DNA of 64,000 bases, taken from the IMG/VR virus record IMGVR_UViG_3300032323_001387, positions 62,001-126,000 of that record. One strand, 5' to 3'. Below, piece after piece: positions 34,820 through 43,700 of the stretch. A model generated the notes under the pieces. It searched no databases, was not told where the DNA came from, and saw nothing but the letters and a program-made list of their open reading frames with translations. How positions within the stretch are numbered: position 1 is the first letter of the stretch; every line of letters begins with the position of its first letter. The position numbers and the translations under genes are program-made. The stretch comes from a virus.

Positions 34820-35671
34820 ATGTCTAAACATACATTAGAACAAGTTTTAGAAGCCCTTATTAACAAAGAAGATGATCGTGCAAGCGACTTGCTACATCAA
34901 TACTTTGTTCAAAAAGGCAAATCAATCTATGAAGAGCTAAGTCAATTCGACGAAGCTGCTGAAGAAGAATTAGACGAAGAAGTCGAAGAAGAATTAGAAG
35001 AAGGCTTTGGTGCAGCTCCTAGTCAAGACTTCGAAGATGAGATCATCGCTAACGAAGATGACCTAGAAGACGAAAGTTTATTCGGCGAAGCTGAAGGCGA
35101 CAACGAAGACCCAATGGCAGCTGACGAACCAACAGACGACGAAGCAACAGCTGACTTGGCTATGGACGACGCAGAAGGTGCCGAAGGCGGAGAAGGCGCT
35201 CCAGCAGGTGCTGAAGGCGCAGCAGAAAAGCTAGACGTTGCCACAGACGCACTAGAAGAACTAAAAGCATTCTTTGCTGAACTAACTGGTGACGAGCCAG
35301 CTGGTGATGACATGGGTGCCGACATGGGCGATGAGCCTGCTATGGGTGGTGACGAGCCAACTAAAGAAGGTTATCGTGCTTTTGGTGAAGCAGCAACTTT
35401 AAAAGCTGTTAGCAAGCCAACTCCAGGCGACAACGGCGCTAACACAAAGAGCCCAACAGCAACTGGTAAGCGTATCGACAGCAATGGCGCTAAGGCAGTT
35501 AACTTCACAGGCGAAGCTGGTGCAGGTCAAGCTACTCCAAGCAGCAAGACTGATGACATGGGCAACGTAAACAAAGTTGGCAATGCAAAAGCTCCAGCGC
35601 AGAAAAGCGTAAGCGTTCCTAAGAACAGCGATGCAGCTAGCAACAAGACTAGTCCAGTAGCAAAGAGTTAA
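34820..35671 (+). CDS. Acidic prohead core protein (gp68-like)
   Basis: A 283-residue protein with a conserved helical N-terminus (TLEQVLEALINKEDDRASDLLHQYF, then SIYEELSQF), followed by about 130 residues dominated by Glu, Asp, Ala and Gly and a Ser/Lys/Ala-rich tail. The N-terminal block matches the prohead core proteins that T4-like phages carry between portal and gp21. The acidic bulk fits a scaffold core that gp21 degrades. Strong ribosome site; four bases separate it from gp21. Confidence 0.72.
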   Translation: MSKHTLEQVLEALINKEDDRASDLLHQYFVQKGKSIYEELSQFDEAAEEELDEEVEEELEEGFGAAPSQDFEDEIIANEDDLEDESLFGEAEGDNEDPMAADEPTDDEATADLAMDDAEGAEGGEGAPAGAEGAAEKLDVATDALEELKAFFAELTGDEPAGDDMGADMGDEPAMGGDEPTKEGYRAFGEAATLKAVSKPTPGDNGANTKSPTATGKRIDSNGAKAVNFTGEAGAGQATPSSKTDDMGNVNKVGNAKAPAQKSVSVPKNSDAASNKTSPVAKS

Positions 35672-35675
35672 TTAA

Positions 35676-36314
35676 ATGGCATACTTACCATTAGTAGAAT
35701 CTTTAACATACGATCAGGCGAAGATGAAAACTCACCTGATTGAGAACGCCTCTGGTGGCAAGGATCTCTACATGGAAGGCATTTTCATTGAAGGTGGTGT
35801 ACGCAATCATAACCAACGTGTATACCAAGTCAGTGAAATTGCCAAAGCATGTTCTGCCATTTCAGAAAAAATTAAAAACGGTTTCAGTGTGCTCGGCGAA
35901 GCTGATCACCCTGATGACTTACAAGTTAACTTAGACCGTGTTAGTCACATGATTACAAATATGTACATGAATGAAAACACTGGTATAGGTAAATTAAAAA
36001 TCCTACCAACACCAATGGGTAAAATCGTTGAAACGTTGTTGACAAGCGGAGTTAAGCTTGGTGTTTCAAGTAGGGGTTCAGGAAACGTCAATGAATCTGG
36101 TGGCGTTTCTGATTTTGAGATAGTCACGGTTGACATCGTGGCCCAACCAAGTGCTCCAAATGCATATCCAAAAGCTATCTATGAACGTGTTATGCACGAC
36201 CGTAGACGCGGCGCCCTATGGGACGTTGCATCAGCTTCCAAGTATGACAATAAAGCACAAAAATACCTCAAGGAAGAGGTTCTCAGGTTCATCAATAACC
36301 TAAATAAAAATTAA
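35676..36314 (+). CDS. gp21: Prohead maturation protease gp21
   Basis: Serine protease (S77 family) that cleaves core and capsid proteins during head maturation. Catalytic residues by pattern: His78 in GEADHPDD and Ser131 or Ser132 in LGVSSRGSG, with DFEIVTVDIVAQPSAPNA as the closing block. Length is 212 residues, equal to T4 gp21. It sits between the acidic core protein and gp22, the standard order. Confidence 0.95.
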   Translation: MAYLPLVESLTYDQAKMKTHLIENASGGKDLYMEGIFIEGGVRNHNQRVYQVSEIAKACSAISEKIKNGFSVLGEADHPDDLQVNLDRVSHMITNMYMNENTGIGKLKILPTPMGKIVETLLTSGVKLGVSSRGSGNVNESGGVSDFEIVTVDIVAQPSAPNAYPKAIYERVMHDRRRGALWDVASASKYDNKAQKYLKEEVLRFINNLNKN

Positions 36315-36325
36315 GGGGAATAAAG

Positions 36326-37432
36326 ATGAGCGGAATTAAAGAACTATTTGGCACTGAGGTTTTATCTGAGGAAGTTCAAAGTCAACTACAAGAGGCATGG
36401 GATAACCAAGCTAAAGTATTGCGTGAAGAAGTGGAAGCTAATTTACGTGAAGAATTTAGCCAACGTTATGAACATGACAAAGGCCTTATTGTAGAGGCAG
36501 CGGACAAAATGATTTCCGAAGCTATTCGTAAAGAACTTGAAGAGTTAGCTATTGACAAGCGTGAACTTGTAGAATCGAAAGTTGCCTACAAGAAGCAAGT
36601 TAAAGAACATGCTAAACTTTTAAACAAGTTTGTTTTAGAAGCATTGGCTAAGGAAGTTAAAGAACTTAGAGAAGACCGCACTGCACAGAAAGCAAACTTC
36701 GAGAAACTTGAAGAATTTGCTCTTAAGAAACTAAGCAACGAACTACGTGAGTTGAAAGAAGACGAAGACAAATTAGTTAAGGCTCGTGTCGACCTAGTAA
36801 CCGAAGGTCGCAAAGTAATAGCTGAAGCAAAAGCAAAATTCATCAAAGAAGCAGCCGTTAAAGCTGAAAAACTTCTAGGTGAATCATTGCGTAATGAAAT
36901 CACACAACTACGTGAAGACATTCAAGTAAGTCGTGAAAATGCATTTGGTCGTAAGATCATGGAAGCATTTGCTGGTGAATTTATGGCAAGTGGTTTTGCT
37001 GACGGCACACAAGTTAAGAAGCTTGGTGACAAACTAGCAATTTTGGAATCTAAACTAAGTGAAGCTACGAAAGTAGTTACAGAGAAAGATGCTGAAATTG
37101 CCAAAGCACAATCCAAGATTCGCATTGCTGAAGATGCTGTAAAGCGTCAAAGTATTATGCAAGAGTTGGTAGCTCCGCTAGGTAAAGAAAAGCGTGAGAT
37201 CATGGAAGATTTGTTAAAGACAACAAAGACCGAAAGTCTACGTGAATCATATAACAAATACCTACCAGCTGTTTTAAATGAAACAGCAGCTAAGCCAACA
37301 GGCAAAGCTGTAATTTCCGAAAGCGCAACATCGCAGAAGACTGCGGTAACAGGCGATAAAGCTTCTAGTGATAACACTGCTCCGGCAGACATTATTTCAC
37401 TAAGAAAATTAGCCGGAATTGGAAAAATTTAA
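36326..37432 (+). CDS. gp22: Prohead scaffold protein gp22
   Basis: Main internal scaffold on which gp23 assembles. 368 residues, almost entirely charged alpha-helix with heptads (EEVEANLREEFSQRYEHDKGLIVEAADKM split by short turns). The block FGRKIMEAFAGEFMASGF and the C-terminal SLRKLAGIGKI are conserved features of gp22 in this phage group. An AAGGGGAATAAAG region gives a good ribosome site. It overlaps the annotated upstream extension of gp23, but the true gp23 ATG lies 11 bases past its stop. T4 gp22 is 269 residues. Confidence 0.92.
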   Translation: MSGIKELFGTEVLSEEVQSQLQEAWDNQAKVLREEVEANLREEFSQRYEHDKGLIVEAADKMISEAIRKELEELAIDKRELVESKVAYKKQVKEHAKLLNKFVLEALAKEVKELREDRTAQKANFEKLEEFALKKLSNELRELKEDEDKLVKARVDLVTEGRKVIAEAKAKFIKEAAVKAEKLLGESLRNEITQLREDIQVSRENAFGRKIMEAFAGEFMASGFADGTQVKKLGDKLAILESKLSEATKVVTEKDAEIAKAQSKIRIAEDAVKRQSIMQELVAPLGKEKREIMEDLLKTTKTESLRESYNKYLPAVLNETAAKPTGKAVISESATSQKTAVTGDKASSDNTAPADIISLRKLAGIGKI

Positions 37433-37442
37433 GGAGACTATT

Positions 37443-38624
37443 ATGTCTGAAAAACTTTTCGAAGCCCAGAACTGGACTGCAACTAAAGACGTTCTACTAG
37501 AAGGCTTGAATGGCAACCGTAAGGCTGTTATGGAATCTGTGTTAGAAAACACAAAGAAAAATATTATGGAATCTGCTAGCGCAGGTGCCACACAAAGCGG
37601 TAACATCGCTGTTCTTAACAAGGTAATTTTACCTGTTATCCGTCGTGTTATGCCTACTGTTATTGCTAACGAGATCATCGGTGTTCAACCAATGACTGGT
37701 CCAGTTGGTCAAATTCACACTCTACGTGTACGTTATGCTGAAACTGCCGCTGGCGTTACAGCAGGTAGCGAAGCATTGAGCCCATTCAACATTGCTAAAG
37801 CATATTCCGGTAACGGCGATGCTAACAATCCAGGCCCAGAAGCAACTGCTACAATGGAAGGTGCTATTGGTAAGAAGTTAAGCATCCAGATCTTGAAACA
37901 GACTGTTGAAGCTAAAACTCGTAAGATGTCTGCACGTTGGACATTTGAAGCTGCTCAAGACGCACAAGCTATGCATGGTTTGGACGTTGAGGCAGAAATC
38001 ATGGCTGCTTTGGCACAAGAAATCACTGCTGAAATCGACCAAGAGTTGCTAGGTAAACTACGTACTCTAAGCGGTGCCGCAGTTCACACTTTTGACCAAG
38101 GTCAAAACGGTACAGCATTCACAGGTAGCCCAACATTCGTTGGTGACCAACATGCTGCTCTAGCTATTATGATCAATGATGTTGCTAACCGTATCGCTCA
38201 ACGCACACGTCGTGGCGCAGGTAACTATGTTGTTGTTTCCCCAACAGCATTGACTATCCTACAAAGTGCTACAACTTCTGCGTTCGCACGTACTACAGAA
38301 GGTACATTCGAAGCTCCGACAAACACAAAGTTTGCTGGTACATTGAACAGCTCAGTTCGTGTTTATGTTGACAGCTATGCTGACGCAACTACACCGATCT
38401 TGGTTGGTTACAAAGGTCCTAACGAAATGGACGCAGCAGCTTTCTATTGCCCATACATCCCATTGATGAGCAGTGGTGTTGTTCTTGATCCAGCTACAAT
38501 GGAACCAGTCGTATCTTTCATGACACGTTATGGTTATGTTGAGTTAACAAACACAGCATCATCTCTTGGTAATGCTGCTGACTACCTAGGCAAAATTGCT
38601 ATGGGTAGTGCTAAGTTCTTCTAA
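37443..38624 (+). CDS. gp23: Major capsid protein gp23
   Basis: HK97-fold major head protein. 393 residues from MSEKLFEAQNW, which has an AAGGAG ribosome site 6-7 bases upstream; an in-frame ATG at 37419 lies inside gp22 and is unlikely. Hallmarks: VIRRVMPTVIANEIIGVQPMTGPVGQIHTLRVRY, given here as two blocks RVMPTVIANEIIG and QPMTGPVGQIHTLRV, then RKMSARWTFEAAQDAQAMHGLD and the C-terminal RYGYVELTN. T4 gp23 is 521 residues, so this is a shorter form. The start codons have the regular, C-ending codon use of a highly expressed gene. Confidence 0.97.
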   Translation: MSEKLFEAQNWTATKDVLLEGLNGNRKAVMESVLENTKKNIMESASAGATQSGNIAVLNKVILPVIRRVMPTVIANEIIGVQPMTGPVGQIHTLRVRYAETAAGVTAGSEALSPFNIAKAYSGNGDANNPGPEATATMEGAIGKKLSIQILKQTVEAKTRKMSARWTFEAAQDAQAMHGLDVEAEIMAALAQEITAEIDQELLGKLRTLSGAAVHTFDQGQNGTAFTGSPTFVGDQHAALAIMINDVANRIAQRTRRGAGNYVVVSPTALTILQSATTSAFARTTEGTFEAPTNTKFAGTLNSSVRVYVDSYADATTPILVGYKGPNEMDAAAFYCPYIPLMSSGVVLDPATMEPVVSFMTRYGYVELTNTASSLGNAADYLGKIAMGSAKFF

Positions 38625-38675
38625 ATCGAAATTTCGATTTTACAACTTACAAAAGGGCTCTTCGGAGCCCTTTTT
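38623..38675 (+). terminator. Terminator after the major capsid gene, preceded by an 18-bp palindrome
   Basis: AAAAGGGCTC and GAGCCCTTTT form a perfect 10-bp stem on the UUCG-type loop TTCG (38651-38674), with a T-run. The same hairpin recurs at 45921. Just before it, 38623-38640 is a perfect 18-base palindrome (AAATCGAAA and its complement) starting inside the gp23 stop codon. Confidence 0.93.
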
Positions 38676-38679
38676 GTTC

Positions 38680-38687
38680 TATAAATA
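38680..38687 (+). promoter_or_regulatory. Late promoter box TATAAATA, consensus
   Basis: Perfect TATAAATA, 5 bases before the ATG at 38693 and 5 bases after the capsid terminator. No ribosome site fits between; the transcript should be leaderless. Confidence 0.8.
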
Positions 38688-38692
38688 ATCAT

Positions 38693-38926
38693 ATGTTTAA
38701 AACAGTAAGTCAAGAAGTTAAAGTAGAACGCATGTCTATATGTAAACAATGCGACTCATTTATAAGTAGCATGTCTACTTGTAAACAATGCGGATGTTAT
38801 ATGCCAGCAAAAGCTACTTTTGCTAGTAGTGAGTGCCCAGACAAAAAATGGACAACTGCACCTGCCGGCGAAAATCTAATAAATAAGATAGAGGAAATGA
38901 TTCTCGAAAGCTGGAATAAACAATAA
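38693..38926 (+). CDS. Small zinc-ribbon-like protein
   Basis: A 77-residue protein with Cys17xxCys20, Cys30xxCys33, Cys35 and Cys48. The pattern ERMSICKQCDSF, then STCKQCGCYMPAKATF, then CPDKKW is a small conserved zinc protein found in T4-like aquatic phages; the role is unknown. The ATG is 5 bases after a perfect late box. The gene ends in a TAATG junction with the next one. Confidence 0.7.
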   Translation: MFKTVSQEVKVERMSICKQCDSFISSMSTCKQCGCYMPAKATFASSECPDKKWTTAPAGENLINKIEEMILESWNKQ

Positions 38927-39324
38927 TGGCAGACTTATATACCAAGTTACATGGTACAACTACTGATAGATTTAAAATAGGCTTAAAAAACCAACGAGTT
39001 ACATTGTCTGGCAATACAGTTAATACAGCAACAACAGAATTATTAGACAGGGACGGATTAAAATATACAGCAGAATCTACAGTATTCTTTACAGCATATA
39101 TTGTTGGCAAAGGTGCAAATGTGGCTGCTTATGAAATAAAAGGTTGTTATTTACAAGGCACTACAACAATATCTGGTTACGTTACAAACACTTATGTTGA
39201 TACTAACAACTTTACAGAGCCAACGATAAGTTTTAATGCCGACGGCGATATTACAGTGACTGTCACTGGCGTAGGTACTGATGTTATAGATTGGACAGCA
39301 GTTATTGATTTCGTTTCAATATAA
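38926..39324 (+). CDS. Probable virion protein, beta-rich
   Basis: A 132-residue protein of alternating strands and Thr/Asn turns (MADLYTKLHGTTTDRFKIGLKN, split: LHGTTTDRF and IGLKNQRVTLSGN). It follows the zinc-ribbon gene with a 1-base overlap and lies in the late fibre module, so a minor structural role is likely. Not recognised. Confidence 0.55.
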   Translation: MADLYTKLHGTTTDRFKIGLKNQRVTLSGNTVNTATTELLDRDGLKYTAESTVFFTAYIVGKGANVAAYEIKGCYLQGTTTISGYVTNTYVDTNNFTEPTISFNADGDITVTVTGVGTDVIDWTAVIDFVSI

Positions 39325-39333
39325 GAGAGTAAT

Positions 39334-40476
39334 ATGGCAATTAAAGTAAATCATTCAACAGAAACATTAACTCCAGAAAGCGGCGTCTTAGAAGTTAATG
39401 CACAAGGTGCGTTAAAACTTCCAACAGGCAGTTCTTTACAACGTCCAATTGGCACAGAAGGTCAACTGCGATATTCCAATGAGTTGTTTAATCCTGAATT
39501 TTTTGATGGAACAACTTGGCGCTTATTAACGAATAAAGACTATGTTGATAGTCAAATAACACAAACTGATAGCGATCTTACTAATACCATTAATAACTTA
39601 CAGTTGAATGATTTGACTGACGTAACCGTTACAAATCCAACTACAGGTGAAGTGTTAGTATATGACACGACCATAGGACAATTTAGAAGTCAAACCAATG
39701 CACTGACACCTATAACAAGAAATTTTATGGGTGATGGTACAACGTTAGAATTTGATATTCAAACCAGTGTGAGTAATCCAAACTTATTGGTAGTATCTAT
39801 CAACGGTATTACGCAAGAACCTTATTATAGTTATACGATTGTAGACGGTACGACACTTACATTTGATGAAGCACCTGCACAAAGTGATAGAATACAAGTT
39901 CGTATCCTTAGGAGTAACACTACCAGTGATAGACCTAGACCTAAAATAACTAATATATCTTATAGCACATTAGGCCAATACACAACGATTTCAGTCGTAT
40001 GTTTAGACATAACATACGGCACAGGCGCCAAAATTGGTGGCCAAGCAATAACTAGGATAGATTACCCTAGCGAAAATATTCTTCAACTTATGGTTGAGAC
40101 AAGTCAAGTAACAGGTTCCTTATGGAATACTGCACAAGACTTAACGCTGGTCGATACCAGCGGCAATGAATATGTTTATAAAAATTTAATAAATTATGGT
40201 TCAAGCAAGCCTCAGTTTACAGATAGCACATCATATATTGGGCGATTTAGAGGTGGAGACAGTATTAATTTTCCAATTGGAGTAAATAATACTACAAGTA
40301 TAAACATACAGCCTGCTAATGCAGGTGAATCCGCAATTAGCTGGTTGTCAGTAAGCGGAACAAGTATCGTAGGAACTGCTCCTAATAACAGCAATCCTAG
40401 TCGATACGAAATTACAATAGTAGCCAGTGATGGTCTTATTAATATAACTAAGAACTACTGGCTACTAGTCATATGA
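39334..40476 (+). CDS. Tail fibre-associated structural protein with Ig-like C-terminus
   Basis: A 380-residue protein. Residues 1-100 resemble fibre N-terminal modules (TLTPESGVLEVNAQGALKLPTG, then LFNPEFFDGTTWRLLTNKDYVDSQ). Residues 130-190 (NFMGDGTTLEFDIQ, then LLVVSINGITQEPYYSYTI) are homologous to the C-terminus of the 1708-residue fibre. The last 70 residues (INFPIGVNNTTSINIQPANAG, given as NFPIGVNNTTSINIQ) look like an Ig/cadherin-like domain. It starts 9 bases after the previous gene with a weak AGAGAG site. Confidence 0.65.
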   Translation: MAIKVNHSTETLTPESGVLEVNAQGALKLPTGSSLQRPIGTEGQLRYSNELFNPEFFDGTTWRLLTNKDYVDSQITQTDSDLTNTINNLQLNDLTDVTVTNPTTGEVLVYDTTIGQFRSQTNALTPITRNFMGDGTTLEFDIQTSVSNPNLLVVSINGITQEPYYSYTIVDGTTLTFDEAPAQSDRIQVRILRSNTTSDRPRPKITNISYSTLGQYTTISVVCLDITYGTGAKIGGQAITRIDYPSENILQLMVETSQVTGSLWNTAQDLTLVDTSGNEYVYKNLINYGSSKPQFTDSTSYIGRFRGGDSINFPIGVNNTTSINIQPANAGESAISWLSVSGTSIVGTAPNNSNPSRYEITIVASDGLINITKNYWLLVI

Positions 40477-40477
40477 A

Positions 40478-40528
40478 CTTATCCTAAGTTGGCGGCACCA
40501 AACTTAAACATGCCAAGGAGTTGATAAG
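40478..40528 (+). promoter_or_regulatory. Structured leader before the short fibre gene
   Basis: TAAGTTGG (40485-40492) can pair with CC and AACTTA (40498-40506), or TTGGC (40489-40493) can pair with GCCAA (40512-40516) next to the AAGGAG ribosome site. CTTATC and GATAAG bracket the whole leader. The two inner pairings exclude each other. Confidence 0.35.
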
Positions 40529-40735
40529 ATGCCTTTAATAAAGTTGAGGTCCAGTTCTATAACCGAAAGCGTAAATTTACGTGGACAACCAACTGCATCT
40601 AGTCAAATTTCCGAAATAGCTACAACGGAATTCGTAACTCATGAAGTTGCTAATTTAGTTGATTCTGCTCCTGAGTTACTTAATACTCTAGCAGAGTTAG
40701 CGCAGTCTTTGGGCACAGACCAAAATCAAGCCTAA
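40529..40735 (+). CDS. Stand-alone N-terminal fibre domain, duplicate of the next gene's start
   Basis: A 68-residue protein that matches the first 68 residues of the following 1708-residue fibre: MPLIKxRSSSI, then LRGQPTA, then VDSAPELLNTLAELA against VDSAPGLLDTLNELA. It ends in TDQNQA-stop where the large gene continues. Either it is a remnant of a tandem duplication or a separate small subunit with the same particle-binding domain. It has its own AAGGAG ribosome site, so it is probably translated. A hairpin separates the two genes. Confidence 0.7.
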   Translation: MPLIKLRSSSITESVNLRGQPTASSQISEIATTEFVTHEVANLVDSAPELLNTLAELAQSLGTDQNQA

Positions 40736-40736
40736 C

Positions 40737-40756
40737 AGAATTTCATTAGAAATTCT
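40737..40756 (+). terminator. Hairpin between duplicated fibre starts, weak terminator or processing site
   Basis: AGAATTTC (40737-40744) and GAAATTCT (40749-40756) form a perfect 8-bp stem with loop ATTA, followed by ATTTTAAGGA. The U-run is short and contains the next ribosome site, so it may be a partial terminator or an RNA-processing hairpin. Confidence 0.45.
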
Positions 40757-40773
40757 ATTTTAAGGATAATAAA

Positions 40774-43700
40774 ATGCCATTAATTAAAGCCCGGTCAAGT
40801 TCTATTATGGACAACGTTGACCTACGTGGTCAACCAACGGCAGAAACGGCTCAACAATCGGTTAATACTAACCAATTAGCCAGTACTGCTTATGTTAGAA
40901 CAGCAGTTGCTGAATTAGTCGATTCTGCTCCAGGTTTGCTAGATACATTGAATGAACTAGCTGCCGCGATTGCAGATGATGCAAATTTTGCAACAACCGT
41001 TGCAAATAGTATTGCTACAAAAGTACCATTAGATGGTAGCGTAGCAATGACAGGTGAACTGACATTGTCAGGTACACCGACACAAAATTTAAGTGCAACA
41101 ACAAAACAGTACGTCGACGATTTAGTTGACAGTCAGATGATCTACAGCACAGATGATGTTGCTGAAGGTACAACTAACTTATATTACACAGCTACTCGTG
41201 TAAAAAATGCAATTAGTTTAACTAGTGACAACACTACTGTATTAGACTATGATAGTGCAAGTGGTCAATTTACATACAATCACCCAACAAGTGATGGTGT
41301 TCTAGAAGGCGCAACAAACTTATATTTCACAACAGCTCGTGCTCGTAACAGCATTAGCATGAACAGTGATGATGGTACTATCATTTCTTATAGTAGCAGC
41401 ACTGGTGAAATTACATTCACAACCCCAGATACAGACAAGATCGTCGAAGGCGCAACAAACTTATATTTCACAACAGCTCGTGCTCGTAATTCAATCAGCA
41501 ATGGCGCAAACATTGACTATGATGCAAGCAGTGGTATTGTTAGTACACAAGCTGCGGTTTGGAGTGTTAACGGTCAAGAACACACAGTTGTTTTAGATAC
41601 AGACGACATTAGCGAAGGTAGTGCAAACTTATACTTTACGAATGCTCGCGCTCGTAGTGCAGTAAGTTTAACAACTGATAACAGCAATATTTTAAGTTAT
41701 AACTCTGGTACAGGTACTTTAACATTTACAACACCTAGTACAGACGCTATTTCTGAAGGCAGCGTAAACTTATATTACACTGATACTCGTGTACGTGCTG
41801 CAATCAGCGCCAGCGGTGATATCAGCTACAACCAAGCTACAGGTAACTTTAGCTATTCAACACCAACTACAGACGGTGTTAACGAAGGATCTAGCAATTT
41901 GTATTTTACAAATGCAAGAGCCCGCAATTCAGTAAGTTTAACATCTGACAACAGCTCAGTTTTAAGTTATGACAATTCTACTGGTGAATTTACATTCACT
42001 TTAGGTAACCAAACTACTGATGATGTACAAGAAGGTACAAATAACTTGTATTATTTGGACGGTCGTGCTCGCGCAGCTATTAGCCTAAGCAGTAACTGGG
42101 GTAATGTCAGCTACGACAATACAAGTGGTGTTATCACTGTTAGTGCGCCTAGTACAGATGACGTAACAGAAGGTACAAACTTGTATCACACAACAGCCCG
42201 CGCTCGAGGTGCAGTAAGTGCTACAGATGCTGGCGGTGACGGCAGTTTCAGCTATGACAGCGCAACTGGTGTATTCACTTATACTGGTCCAAGTGATAGC
42301 GAAGTACGTGCTCACCTAAGCGCAGTTGATGCTGGCGGTGACGGCAGTTTCAGCTATGACAGCGCAACTGGTGTATTCACTTATACTGGTCCAACTGCTA
42401 CTGAAGTTCGTGCTCATTTGAGTGCTACAAGTGCTTCTGGTGCTCAGTATGACAGCAACACTGGTGTTATTAGCTTGTCTAATATTCCAAATAGCAGCCT
42501 AACAAACGATAGCGTAACAGTTAACGGCGCTACAGTGGCATTAGGTGGTAGCACAAGCTTTGACACTGACAGTGTAAATGAAGGTGCAACAAATCAGTAC
42601 TTTACACAGACACGTGCTCGTAATTCTATCAGCTTAACAAGTGACAACACTAGCGTTCTGGATTATGACAGTATCACTGGTGAATTCACATTCAGTCTAG
42701 GTAACCAAACTACTGACGACGTTGCAGAAGGCGCAACAAACTTATACTTTACAGACACTCGTGCCCGTAATGCAGTAAGCGCAGTAGACGCAGGCGGCGA
42801 TGGTAGCTTCAGCTATGACGCAGCAACTGGTACATTCACTTATACTGGCCCAAGTGCAGCAGAAGTACGTGCACACCTAAGCGCAACAAGCGCATCTGGT
42901 GTAACATACAACAGCTCTACTGGCGTAATTGCTCTTGCAAGTATTCCAAATAGCAGCTTGACAAACAGCGAAATCACATTGAACGGTACAACCGTTTCTC
43001 TTGGTGGTAGCAACAGCTTTACTACAGACGCTGTTAATGAAGGTACAACTAACCAATACTACACATCAACTCGCGTTCGTAATGAACTAAGCGCAGACGA
43101 TGTTGAAGGCGTTGGTGCATTCAGCTATAACAGCAACACTGGCGAGTTTTCTTTTGACGCAAGTGCAGTAGTTGCAACAGTTAACGGCCAAAGCGGTTAT
43201 GTAACTTTAGATACAGATGACATCAACGAAGGTTCTGGTAACCTATACTACACAACAGCCCGCACTCGTGCAGACGTTAGTGGTGGTACAGGTGTAACAT
43301 ACACACAGTCAACTGGTGTATTTGCAATCGGTCAAGCAGTTGGTACATCCGACGACGTTACATTCAACGATGTAACAGTTAGTGGTGATTTAACAGTTAA
43401 CGGTACATTGACAACAATCAACAGTACTGATTTAACAGTTACAGATAAGAACATCACTATTGCCGATGGCGCAGCAAACGCAGCCGCAGCAAACGGTGCT
43501 GGTATTACAGTAGATGGTGCTAATGCAACTATCACCTATGCTAGTGCAACAGACAGCTGGGATTTCAACAAAGATGTAAGCATCACTGGTGGTTTAACAC
43601 TAACAGAAGATCTAACAGCTCCTACATTCATTGGTGATCTAACAGGTGACGTAACTGGTACAGTAAGTGACATCAGCAACCACAATACTGATGCTCTAAC

